NCBI RefSeq assembly: GCF_001440415.1
Contig: NZ_LLYA01000181.1
Coordinates: forward strand, 1 to 64,000
Reading direction: 5' to 3'
Source of the DNA: Bradyrhizobium retamae
Lineage (GTDB): Bacteria; Pseudomonadota; Alphaproteobacteria; Rhizobiales; Xanthobacteraceae
DNA: 64,000 nt
In this document: piece by piece, positions 34,648-42,762 of the stretch
How the letters are laid out: each line of letters opens with the position of its first letter
How positions within the stretch are numbered: position 1 is the first letter of the stretch
Notes under the pieces: generated by a model
The model's database searches: none
The model's input: the letters and a program-made list of their open reading frames with translations, nothing else
What the model was told of the DNA's origin: nothing
Translations under genes and position numbers: made by a program

Positions 34648-36144
34648 ATGCGTTCAATCGGACACTTTATCGGCGGCAAAGAGGTCAAGGGAACGTCCGG
34701 CCGGGCGGCCGACGTGTTTGAGCCGATGACCGGCGACGTCCAGGCCAAGGTGGCGCTGGCCTCAAGAGCGGAAGTCCGCGCGGCCGTCGAGAACGCCGCG
34801 CTTGCCCAGCCCGAATGGGCCAACACCAATCCGCAGCGCCGCGCGCGGGTGATGATGAAGTTCGTCGAACTGGTGCAGCGCGACTATGACAAGCTCGCCG
34901 AGCTGTTGGCGCGCGAGCACGGCAAGACCGTTCCCGACGCCAAGGGCGACATCCAGCGCGGCCTCGAAGTCGCGGAATTCGCCTGCGGCATTCCGCATTT
35001 GATGAAGGGCGAATACACTGAAGGCGCCGGCCCCGGCATCGACATCTACTCCCTGCGCCAGCCGCTGGGCGTCGTCGCCGGCATCACGCCGTTCAATTTC
35101 CCGGCGATGATCCCGATGTGGAAGTTCGCGCCCGCGATCGCCTGCGGCAACGCCTTTATCCTCAAGCCTTCGGAGCGCGATCCCGGCGTGCCGATGCGGC
35201 TGGCCGAATTGATGATGGAAGCGGGGCTGCCGCCCGGCATCCTCAACGTCGTCAACGGCGACAAGGAAGCCGTCGACGCCATTCTCGACGACCCCGATAT
35301 CAAGGCGATCGGCTTCGTCGGCTCGACGCCGATCGCGCAATACATCTATGAGCGCGCCGCCCAGACCGGCAAGCGCTGCCAGTGTTTTGGCGGGGCCAAG
35401 AACCACGCCATCGTGATGCCCGACGCCGACATGGATCAGACCGTCGACGCGCTGATCGGGGCCGGTTACGGCTCGGCCGGCGAGCGCTGCATGGCGGTCT
35501 CCGTCGCCGTTCCCGTCGGCAAGACCACCGCCGACCGCCTGATGGAAAAGCTGATCCCGCGCGTGGAGTCGCTCAAGATCGGAACCTCGGTCGATCCGTC
35601 CGCCGATTACGGCCCGCTGGTCACCCGCGAAGCGGTCGAGAAGGTGAAGAACTACATCGATATCGGCATCAAGGAAGGGGCCACGCTCGCCGTCGACGGC
35701 CGCGGCTTCAAGATGCAGGGTTACGAGAAGGGTTTTTATCTCGGCGGCTCGCTGTTCGACAACGTCACCAAGGACATGCGGATCTACAAGGAAGAGATTT
35801 TTGGCCCGGTGCTCTCGGTGGTGCGCGCCCATGACTACAAGGAAGCCCTCGCGCTGCCGTCCGAACATGATTACGGCAACGGCGTTGCGATCTTCACCCG
35901 CGATGGCGACGCGGCGCGTGACTTTGCGGCCCGCGTCAATGTCGGCATGGTTGGCATCAACGTGCCGATCCCGGTGCCGATCGCCTACTACACCTTCGGC
36001 GGCTGGAAGAAGTCGGGGTTCGGCGACCTCAACCAGCACGGTCCGGACTCGGTCCGCTTCTACACCAAGACCAAGACGGTGACCTCGCGCTGGCCGTCCG
36101 GCGTCAAGGAAGGCGCGGAGTTCTCGATTCCGTTGATGAAGTAA
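34648..36144 (+). CDS. mmsA: Methylmalonate-semialdehyde dehydrogenase (CoA-acylating)
   Basis: A 498-residue aldehyde dehydrogenase catalysing methylmalonate semialdehyde to propionyl-CoA, the final step of valine degradation. The coenzyme region GVVAGITPFNFPAMIPMW and GFVGSTPIAQYIYERA, the catalytic Cys281 in GSAGERCMA, and the KNHAIVMPDAD segment specific to MmsA are all visible. The C-terminal PIPVPIAYYTFGGWKKS is also MmsA-typical. AGGGAG precedes the ATG at 34648; the 24 in-frame residues upstream are rejected. First gene of a four-gene valine operon. Confidence 0.96.
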   Translation: MRSIGHFIGGKEVKGTSGRAADVFEPMTGDVQAKVALASRAEVRAAVENAALAQPEWANTNPQRRARVMMKFVELVQRDYDKLAELLAREHGKTVPDAKGDIQRGLEVAEFACGIPHLMKGEYTEGAGPGIDIYSLRQPLGVVAGITPFNFPAMIPMWKFAPAIACGNAFILKPSERDPGVPMRLAELMMEAGLPPGILNVVNGDKEAVDAILDDPDIKAIGFVGSTPIAQYIYERAAQTGKRCQCFGGAKNHAIVMPDADMDQTVDALIGAGYGSAGERCMAVSVAVPVGKTTADRLMEKLIPRVESLKIGTSVDPSADYGPLVTREAVEKVKNYIDIGIKEGATLAVDGRGFKMQGYEKGFYLGGSLFDNVTKDMRIYKEEIFGPVLSVVRAHDYKEALALPSEHDYGNGVAIFTRDGDAARDFAARVNVGMVGINVPIPVPIAYYTFGGWKKSGFGDLNQHGPDSVRFYTKTKTVTSRWPSGVKEGAEFSIPLMK

Positions 36145-36165
36145 GCCCGTTAGCGCGAGCGCAAG

Positions 36166-37311
36166 ATGCAGTTCGCCCTCAACGAGGATCAAATCGCGGT
36201 TCGCGACATGGCGCGAGCGTTTGCGGCCGAGAAAATCGCGCCGCACGCGCTGCGCTGGGACGAAGAGAAACATTTTCCTGTTGACGTGATGCGCGAGGCC
36301 GCGGGCCTCGGCATGGGCGGCATCTACATCAAGGACGACGTCGGCGGTTCCGCGATGACACGCTTCGACGCGGCGCTGATCTTCGAGGCGCTGGCGACCG
36401 GCTGTCCGACGGTGTCGGCCTTCATCTCGATCCACAACATGGCGTCCTGGATGATCGATGCCTATGGCAATTACAGCCAGCGGCAAAAGTGGTTGCCGAA
36501 GCTCTGCACCATGGAGCTGCTGGCAAGCTATTGCCTGACCGAACCGGGCTCCGGCTCGGACGCCGCGGCACTCCGCACCCGCGCCGTGCGCGACGGCGAT
36601 CATTACGTGCTCAACGGCCAGAAACAGTTCATCTCGGGTGCTGGCGGCGGCGATCTCTACGTCGTGATGGTGCGGACCGGCGGCGACGGGCCCGGCGGCA
36701 TCTCGACGCTGATCATTCCGGCCGAAACGCCCGGTGTCTCGCTCGGCGCCAACGAGCGCAAGATGGGCTGGAACGCGCAGCCCACGCGCGCGGTGATGTT
36801 TGAGAACGCCCGCGTGCCGGTCGAGAACCGGCTGGGTGAGGAGGGCATCGGCTTCAAGATCGCGATGGCCGGGCTCGACGGCGGCCGCCTCAATATCGCG
36901 GCGTGCTCGCTCGGCGGCGCGCAGAGCGCGCTCGACAAGTCGCTCGCTTACATGAAGGAGCGAAAAGCCTTCGGCAAACGTCTCGATGAATTCCAGGCGC
37001 TGCAGTTCCGCCTCGCCGACATGGCGACCGAGCTGGAAGCGGCGCGGACCTTTGTCTGGCGCGCGGCCGCTGCGCTCGACCGCAAGGATCCCGACGCCAC
37101 CATGCTGTGCGCGATGGCAAAACGTTTTGGCACCGATGTCGGCTTCGAGGTCGCCAACCAGGCGCTGCAACTGCATGGCGGCTACGGCTACTTGAGCGAA
37201 TACGGCATCGAGAAGATCGTGCGCGACCTGCGCGTGCACCAGATCCTGGAAGGCACCAACGAAATCATGCGGCTGATCGTGTCGCGCAAGCTGATCGAGG
37301 GCGCGCGATGA
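36166..37311 (+). CDS. Isobutyryl-CoA dehydrogenase-type acyl-CoA dehydrogenase
   Basis: A 381-residue acyl-CoA dehydrogenase. FAD/substrate segments YCLTEPGSGSDAAALRTRA and KQFISGAGGGDLYVVMVRT are present, and the catalytic Glu362 lies in ILEGTNEIMRLIV. GGRLNIAACSLGGAQ is a typical mid segment. The context between mmsA and the 3-hydroxyisobutyryl-CoA hydrolase assigns it to isobutyryl-CoA oxidation to methacrylyl-CoA. The start at 36166 is 21 bases after the mmsA stop, and its stop overlaps the next start (ATGA). Confidence 0.94.
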   Translation: MQFALNEDQIAVRDMARAFAAEKIAPHALRWDEEKHFPVDVMREAAGLGMGGIYIKDDVGGSAMTRFDAALIFEALATGCPTVSAFISIHNMASWMIDAYGNYSQRQKWLPKLCTMELLASYCLTEPGSGSDAAALRTRAVRDGDHYVLNGQKQFISGAGGGDLYVVMVRTGGDGPGGISTLIIPAETPGVSLGANERKMGWNAQPTRAVMFENARVPVENRLGEEGIGFKIAMAGLDGGRLNIAACSLGGAQSALDKSLAYMKERKAFGKRLDEFQALQFRLADMATELEAARTFVWRAAAALDRKDPDATMLCAMAKRFGTDVGFEVANQALQLHGGYGYLSEYGIEKIVRDLRVHQILEGTNEIMRLIVSRKLIEGAR

Positions 37312-38381
37312 CGGATGCGGCCATTGCAGACGGCGACGTGATCGCGCGCAAGGAAGGCACGGCCGGCATCATCCGCCTGAACCGGCCGAAGGCGATCAAT
37401 GCCGTGACGCTGGAGATGTTCCACGACATCGACAAGGCGCTCGATGTCTTCGAGGCGGATCCTGATATTGCGGTGATCGTGCTGGAGGGTGCCGGCGAAC
37501 GCGGCCTTTGCGCTGGCGGCGACATCCGCGCGCTCTGGGAAAGCTCCAAGGTCAAGGGCGATCTCGGCAAGATCCTGTGGCGGGACGAATACATCCTCAA
37601 CGCCCGCATCAAGAAGTTCCCAAAACCCTATGTCGCCTTCATGGATGGCATCGTGATGGGCGGCGGCGTCGGGCTCTCCGCGCACTCGAGTCATCGCGTC
37701 GTCACCGAGAAGACGAAGCTCGCGATGCCCGAGGTCGGCCTCGGCTTCTTCCCTGACGTCGGCGGTACCTGGCTGTTGTCGCATTCGCCGGGCGAGATCG
37801 GCACCTATTTTGGATTGACCGGGCAGACCATGAACGGTCCGGATGCCATTCATGCAAGGTTTGCCGATGCGGTGGTGCCGTCATCAAAACTGCCGGCCTT
37901 GCGCGAGGCATTGACGAAGGTTCAATCCGGCACGACATCGGCTGACATCAGGAAGCTGATCGACGGCTTCTCGACTGGAGAGACGGCCGGGCCGGTCGCC
38001 GCGCAGCAGGTGAAGATCGATGCGTTGTTCTCCCACGACCGCATGGAAGACATTATCGCGGCGCTGCAGCGCGATGGTTCTGATTTCGCGCAGGCGACGC
38101 TGAAGACGCTGAACGAAAAGTCGCCGCGCGGCATGGTCGTGACGCTCAAGCTGCTGCGGCTGGCGCGCAGCGCGCGCTCGCTGGAGGAATGCCTGGTGCG
38201 GGAATATCGCGCCGCGCTGGAAGTGTTCGCGAGCGACGATTTTCGCGAGGGCGTGCGCGCCGCCGTCATCGACAAAGACCGCAATCCGAAATGGTCGCCG
38301 CCGAGAATCGAAGACGTGACGCCGGAAATGGTCGCGGCTTATTTCGCCGAGGTCGGCGCTGACGAACTCAGATTTCCCTGA
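37308..38381 (+). CDS. 3-hydroxyisobutyryl-CoA hydrolase (crotonase superfamily)
   Basis: A 357-residue crotonase-family member; the length and motifs separate it from the 260-residue hydratases. GERGLCAGGDIRALWES and FMDGIVMGGGVGLSAHSSHRV form the oxyanion hole, MPEVGLGFFPDVGGTWLLS carries the Glu/Asp of the hydrolase, and the C-terminal RAAVIDKDRNPKWSPP is a HIBCH hallmark. It releases 3-hydroxyisobutyrate from its CoA ester, feeding mmsB. The start overlaps the dehydrogenase stop by ATGA. Confidence 0.94.
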   Translation: MTDAAIADGDVIARKEGTAGIIRLNRPKAINAVTLEMFHDIDKALDVFEADPDIAVIVLEGAGERGLCAGGDIRALWESSKVKGDLGKILWRDEYILNARIKKFPKPYVAFMDGIVMGGGVGLSAHSSHRVVTEKTKLAMPEVGLGFFPDVGGTWLLSHSPGEIGTYFGLTGQTMNGPDAIHARFADAVVPSSKLPALREALTKVQSGTTSADIRKLIDGFSTGETAGPVAAQQVKIDALFSHDRMEDIIAALQRDGSDFAQATLKTLNEKSPRGMVVTLKLLRLARSARSLEECLVREYRAALEVFASDDFREGVRAAVIDKDRNPKWSPPRIEDVTPEMVAAYFAEVGADELRFP

Positions 38382-38413
38382 TCAGAACAAGAAAGTTTAG
38401 CGGAGGATTCGAG

Positions 38414-39301
38414 ATGGCAAATATCGCATTCATTGGCCTCGGCAATATGGGCGGTCCGATGGCGGCCAATCTGGTCAAGACCGGCCACAAGGTGACCGCG
38501 TTCGATCTGGTCGAAGCCTCGCGCGACCAGGCCAAGGCCGACGGCGCCGCGATCGCCGAGAGTTCGGTCGCTGCCGTCAAGGGCGTCGATGTCGTCATCA
38601 CCATGCTGCCGGCGGGCAAGCACGTGCTGTCGGTCTGGAACGAAGTGGTCCCTGTGATGACCAAGGGCACGCTGATCATCGATTGCTCGACCATCGACGT
38701 CGAAAGCGCCAAGCAGGCGCACGCGCTGGCGGCAAAGCACGGCATGCTCTCGGTCGATGCGCCGGTCTCAGGCGGAACCGGCGGTGCCAAGGGCGCGACG
38801 CTGACCTTCATGTGTGGCGGCGAGGAAAAGGCGTTTGCTGCAGCGAAACCGGTGTTGGAGAACATGGGCAAGAAGATCGTCCACTGCGGCGGCGCCGGCG
38901 CGGGGCAGGCGGCCAAGATCTGCAACAACATGATCTTGGGGATTTCCATGATCGGCGTCGGCGAGGCCTTTGCGCTCGCCGAAAAGCTGGGCCTGTCGCA
39001 TCAGGCGCTGTTCGATGTCGCCTCGACCTCATCGGGGCAATGCTGGGCGCTGACGTCCTATTGCCCGGTGCCCGGCCCGGTGCCGACTTCGCCCGCTAAC
39101 AACGGTTATAAGCCGGGATTCGCGTCGGCCCTGATGGTGAAGGATCTGACACTGGCGCAGGATGCGGCCAATGCCGCGGGCGCGGTGACGCCGCTCGGCA
39201 AGCACGCGCAGGAGATCTATAAGGCCTTCGATGCCGCGGGGCACGGCGGGGTGGATTTTTCCGGGATTATCCAGCACGTTAGGAGTCTCGCTGCGAAATA
39301 A
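38414..39301 (+). CDS. mmsB: 3-hydroxyisobutyrate dehydrogenase
   Basis: A 295-residue beta-hydroxyacid dehydrogenase. The N-terminal NAD motif GLGNMGGPMA (residues 8-17), the substrate segment DAPVSGGTGGAKGATLTFMCGG and the catalytic Lys168 (GQAAKICNNM) are present. The C-terminal FASALMVKDLTLAQDAA fits the family. It oxidises 3-hydroxyisobutyrate to methylmalonate semialdehyde, the mmsA substrate. CGGAGGATTCGAG precedes the ATG. It closes the valine pathway and is followed by an acyl-CoA ligase gene after 10 bases. Confidence 0.96.
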   Translation: MANIAFIGLGNMGGPMAANLVKTGHKVTAFDLVEASRDQAKADGAAIAESSVAAVKGVDVVITMLPAGKHVLSVWNEVVPVMTKGTLIIDCSTIDVESAKQAHALAAKHGMLSVDAPVSGGTGGAKGATLTFMCGGEEKAFAAAKPVLENMGKKIVHCGGAGAGQAAKICNNMILGISMIGVGEAFALAEKLGLSHQALFDVASTSSGQCWALTSYCPVPGPVPTSPANNGYKPGFASALMVKDLTLAQDAANAAGAVTPLGKHAQEIYKAFDAAGHGGVDFSGIIQHVRSLAAK

Positions 39302-39311
39302 CGGAGACCTG

Positions 39312-41042
39312 ATGACGACCTTCCAGGAAGCGCGCGCCTTTCTGCTCAAGCATCGCACCGATTACGATGCAGCAGTGAACGGATTTCGCTGGCCGGATCC
39401 GGTTCCATTCAACTGGGCGCTCGACTGGTTCGACGCGGAGCTCGCGCGCAATCCTGACAGCCGGGATCGCCCGGCGCTCTGGATCGTCGATCCCGGCGAC
39501 AAGGACACAAGGCTCACGTTCGCCACGCTGTCGCGCCGCTCCAATCAGGTCGCAGAGTTCCTGCGGGCGCAGGGGTTGAGGCGCGGCGATCATTTGTTGT
39601 TGCTGCTCGGCAATGTCGTGCCGCTGTGGGAGACCATGCTGGCGGCGATGAAGCTCGGTGTGGTCGTTATCCCCGCCACCACGCTGCTCACCCCGGACGA
39701 ACTGCGCGATCGGCTCGAGCGGGGCAGGGCGCGGGCGGTGGTTGCCTCGCAGGATCAGGTCGCGAAATTTGCGGGCCTCGGCGGCGACGGACTGGTGCGC
39801 ATCGTGGTCGGCGCGACATCGAACCACGATGGCTGGCTGCCCTTTGAACAGGCTGCCAGCGCCTCGGACGACTTTACACCTGAAGGCCCGACCAATGTCG
39901 ACGATCCGATGCTGCTTTATTTCACCTCGGGCACCACGGCGAAACCAAAGCTGGTGCGGCATAGCCAGCGTAGCTATCCCGTCGGCCACCTGTCGACGAT
40001 GTTCTGGCTCGGTCTGCAGCCGGGCGATGTCCATCTCAACATTTCTTCGCCGGGCTGGGCCAAGCATGCCTGGAGTTGCTTCTTCGCGCCGTGGAATGCG
40101 GGAGCCACCGTGTTCGTGGTCAACCAGCCGCGCTTCGACGCCAAAGCCCTGCTCACCACGATCGGCCGCTGCGGCGTCACCACGCTGTGCGCGCCGCCGA
40201 CGGTGTGGCGGCTGTTCATTCAGGAGAAGCTCGCGGATTTCAAGGTAAGCCTGCGCGAAGTCTGCGGCGCCGGCGAGCCGCTCAATCCCGAAGTGATCGA
40301 CCAAGTGAAGGCGGCGTGGGGTCTCACCATCCGCGACGGCTATGGCCAGACCGAGACTGCGGCGCTCGCCGGCAATTCGCCGGGCCAGAAGGTGAAGATC
40401 GGCTCGATGGGCCGTCCGTTGCCAGGCTACCGGGTGCGGATCACCGACAATGACGGCCTCGTCACCAAGGAGGGCGAGGTGACGCTGGTGCTCGGCGCCG
40501 ACCGTCCCGCAGGCCTGATGCAGGGCTATCAGGGCGAGGACGGCAAATTGAGCGGCGCGGACGGCGATCTCTACCGCTCAGGCGACGTGGTGTTTGCCGA
40601 CGACGAGGGCTATCTCACCTTTGTCGGCCGCTCCGACGACGTCTTCAAATCTTCCGACTATCGCATCAGTCCATTCGAGCTGGAGAGTGTGCTGCTGGAG
40701 CATGAATGGGTAGCTGAAGCCGCGGTTGTCCCAAGTCCCGATCCGATCCGGCTCGCAATTCCAAAAGCCTACGTGCTGCTGGTATCAGGCGTGGAGCGTT
40801 CGCCGGAAACGGCGCTGTCAATCTTCAAACATCTGCACACCCGGCTCGCGCCGTTCAAGCGCATCCGCAAGGTCGAGCTGGTGACGGAACTGCCGAAGAC
40901 GATTTCCGGAAAGATCCGCCGCGTCCAGTTGCGTCGGCTCGAACATGATAATAATCGCAGCGATGCGCTGCGCGGCGCCGAGTTTCGCGAAGAAGAATTC
41001 CCGGAGCTGCAGAAAGTGCGGACCGCCGGGTTGGAGAGCTAA
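39312..41042 (+). CDS. AMP-binding acyl-CoA synthetase
   Basis: A 576-residue ANL-superfamily ligase that activates an acid as acyl-AMP then acyl-CoA. The A3 P-loop is YFTSGTTAKPK, the A5 motif is DGYGQTETA, A8 is YRSGDVVFADDEGYLTFVGR with the hinge region DDVFKSSDYRISPFE, and the catalytic Lys lies in LPKTISGKIRR. The overall layout resembles benzoate-CoA or medium-chain ligases; the acid cannot be named. The ATG at 39312 follows GGAGACCTG, 10 bases after mmsB, so it is likely co-transcribed. With the MaoC and SDR genes downstream it may start a short beta-oxidation route. Confidence 0.92.
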   Translation: MTTFQEARAFLLKHRTDYDAAVNGFRWPDPVPFNWALDWFDAELARNPDSRDRPALWIVDPGDKDTRLTFATLSRRSNQVAEFLRAQGLRRGDHLLLLLGNVVPLWETMLAAMKLGVVVIPATTLLTPDELRDRLERGRARAVVASQDQVAKFAGLGGDGLVRIVVGATSNHDGWLPFEQAASASDDFTPEGPTNVDDPMLLYFTSGTTAKPKLVRHSQRSYPVGHLSTMFWLGLQPGDVHLNISSPGWAKHAWSCFFAPWNAGATVFVVNQPRFDAKALLTTIGRCGVTTLCAPPTVWRLFIQEKLADFKVSLREVCGAGEPLNPEVIDQVKAAWGLTIRDGYGQTETAALAGNSPGQKVKIGSMGRPLPGYRVRITDNDGLVTKEGEVTLVLGADRPAGLMQGYQGEDGKLSGADGDLYRSGDVVFADDEGYLTFVGRSDDVFKSSDYRISPFELESVLLEHEWVAEAAVVPSPDPIRLAIPKAYVLLVSGVERSPETALSIFKHLHTRLAPFKRIRKVELVTELPKTISGKIRRVQLRRLEHDNNRSDALRGAEFREEEFPELQKVRTAGLES

Positions 41043-41045
41043 TCA

Positions 41046-41525
41046 ATGAATGAAGTCTGGAAGAAACCACCGGTCTCGTTTGAGGCCTATCAGGCCATGG
41101 TCGGCAAGGAGATCGGCGTGTCGTCGTGGCATCTGATCGACCAGAGCCGGATCGATATCTATGCCGACGTGATCGAGGACCATCAGTTCATTCATGTCGA
41201 CCCGGAACGGGCAAAGAAGGAAACCGCGTTCGGCAATACCATCGCGCATGGCTTTCTCACCATGTCCTTGATGAGCATCATGTCCTATGAGGTGATGCCG
41301 GTCATCGAAGGCACGGCGATGGGCGTCAACTATGGGTTCGATAAGCTGCGCTTTCTCTCGCCGGTCCGCGCCGGCTCGCGGGTCCGCGGCCGCTTCACGC
41401 TGATGGAAGCCAAGCTGCGCAAGCCGAAGGAATTGCAGTCGCGCACCAACGTCACCGTCGAAATCGAGGGCGAGGACAAGCCGGCGTTGGTCGCCGATTG
41501 GATCGGGCTGATCTATTTCAACTAG
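41046..41525 (+). CDS. MaoC family (R)-specific enoyl-CoA hydratase
   Basis: A 159-residue single hotdog protein. The hydratase-2 motif YADVIEDHQFIHVDPERA (about residues 39-56) supplies the Asp and His, and GNTIAHGFLTMSLMSIM completes the overhanging segment. It would hydrate trans-2-enoyl-CoA to (3R)-hydroxyacyl-CoA. It begins 3 bases after the acyl-CoA ligase stop, so the two are coupled. The MFE-2-like dehydrogenase downstream would take the (3R) product. Confidence 0.93.
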   Translation: MNEVWKKPPVSFEAYQAMVGKEIGVSSWHLIDQSRIDIYADVIEDHQFIHVDPERAKKETAFGNTIAHGFLTMSLMSIMSYEVMPVIEGTAMGVNYGFDKLRFLSPVRAGSRVRGRFTLMEAKLRKPKELQSRTNVTVEIEGEDKPALVADWIGLIYFN

Positions 41526-41531
41526 GTTTTG

Positions 41532-41675
41532 CCCGTCATGGCCGGGCAAAACCGCGAAGCGCGTCTTCAAACCAGTTGACCCGGCAATCCATCGCTGATC
41601 AAAAACTCTTCAATTTTAATGGATGCCCGGGGTCACCCCCGATCAAGTCGGGGGCAGGCGCCCGGGCATGACGGG
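41532..41675. repeat. Intergenic palindromic element, CGTCATGGCCGGGC family
   Basis: GCCCGTCATGGCCGGGC at the left and GCCCGGGCATGACGGG (41660-41675) at the right are inverted copies; GCAATCCAT / ATGGATGCC and CCCCCGATCAAGTCGGGGG form inner stems. A second copy is at 42635-42722. Confidence 0.85.
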
Positions 41676-41699
41676 CAGGAACAATCGGGATCAGTACTC

Positions 41700-42617
41700 A
41701 TGGCAATCAGGTTTGACGGACGCGTCGCAATCGTCACGGGCGCGGGCAATGGTCTGGGACGGGCGCATGCGCTGGGGCTGGCGAGCCGCGGCGCCAAAGT
41801 GGTGGTCAACGATTTCGGCGGCGCGCGGGACGGCACCGGCGGCTCGCTGACGCCGGCCGAATCCGTGGTCGAGGAAATCCGTAAAGCCGGCGGCACGGCG
41901 ATGGCCGACGGCGCCGACGTTTCGAAGTTCGGACAGGTCACGGCCATGGTCGAGCGAGCCACCAAGGAGTGGGGCAGTGTCGATCTGCTCTGCGCCAATG
42001 CCGGCATTCTCCGCGACAAGTCGTTTGGAAAAATGGACGTCGCCGACTTTGCCAAGGTGCTCGACGTCCATCTCGTCGGCACGTTTTACTGCTGCAAGGC
42101 GGTGTGGGATGGCATGCGCGAGCGCAATTACGGCCGGATCGTGCTGACCACCTCGTCGTCGGGCCTGTTCGGAAATTTCGGCCAGGCCAATTACGGCGCG
42201 GCGAAAGCCGGCATGGTCGGTCTGATGAACGTGCTGGCCGAGGAGGGCCGCAAGAACAATGTCCGCGTCAACACGATCTCGCCGACCGCGGCCACCCGAA
42301 TGACGGAAGAGCTGCTGCCGCCGCAGGCGCTGGCGCTGATGAAACCCGAAGCGATCACGCCCGCGGTGGAATATCTGCTGAGCGAAGACGCGCCGACCCG
42401 CACCATCATGGGCGCGGGCGCGGGTTCGTTTGCGGTGATCAAGATCATCGAGACCGAAGGCGTCAACTTAGCCCAGTCCGACTGGACGCCCGATGCTATT
42501 GCCGCGCACTTTACCGAGATCGACGACGTGTCGGAAGCCAGGGCGCTGCAGGGCGCATTCGAGCAGACGCAGAAGTACGTCGCCCAGGCCGCGGCGAGGG
42601 CGGGGATCAAGCTGTAG
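41700..42617 (+). CDS. SDR (3R)-hydroxyacyl-CoA dehydrogenase, MFE-2 like
   Basis: A 305-residue SDR resembling the N-terminal dehydrogenase domain of peroxisomal multifunctional enzyme type 2. The coenzyme motif TGAGNGLGRAHA (residues 13-24) and the long VVNDFGGARDGTGGS insertion with Asp38 are typical of that group, and the YGAAKAG motif holds the catalytic Tyr/Lys. The extended C-terminus past 250 residues also fits. It probably oxidises (3R)-hydroxyacyl-CoA from the MaoC protein. The ATG at 41700 follows the repeat; in-frame codons upstream lie within the repeat. Confidence 0.9.
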   Translation: MAIRFDGRVAIVTGAGNGLGRAHALGLASRGAKVVVNDFGGARDGTGGSLTPAESVVEEIRKAGGTAMADGADVSKFGQVTAMVERATKEWGSVDLLCANAGILRDKSFGKMDVADFAKVLDVHLVGTFYCCKAVWDGMRERNYGRIVLTTSSSGLFGNFGQANYGAAKAGMVGLMNVLAEEGRKNNVRVNTISPTAATRMTEELLPPQALALMKPEAITPAVEYLLSEDAPTRTIMGAGAGSFAVIKIIETEGVNLAQSDWTPDAIAAHFTEIDDVSEARALQGAFEQTQKYVAQAAARAGIKL

Positions 42618-42634
42618 CTTACCGTCCCTCCGCC

Positions 42635-42722
42635 GTCATGGCCGGGCTTGACCCGGCCATCCACGCCTTTGTTGCCGCATCAAGATCAAGGCGTGGATGC
42701 CCGGGACAGGCCCGGGCATGAC
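42635..42722. repeat. Intergenic palindromic element, CGTCATGGCCGGGC family
   Basis: GTCATGGCCGGG (from 42635) and CCCGGGCATGAC (to 42722) form the outer arms; GGATCCACGCC-like inner arms (ATCCACGCC and GGCGTGGAT) pair. Same family as 41532-41675, now on the other side of the SDR gene. Confidence 0.85.
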
Positions 42723-42762
42723 GACTGTTATTGTGGCAGCCAATCTGGCCTACACTCTAGCC

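Noticed and set aside
34545..34829. Upstream extension of the LysR gene
   Set aside because: It would overlap mmsA and place 95 residues ahead of the HTH, which is abnormal for LysR proteins.
34762..37239. An 825-residue open frame antisense to mmsA and the acyl-CoA dehydrogenase
   Set aside because: It is His/Arg/Asp-rich with no recognisable domain. Both sense genes are clear, and long antisense frames are expected in DNA with strong G/C third-position bias.
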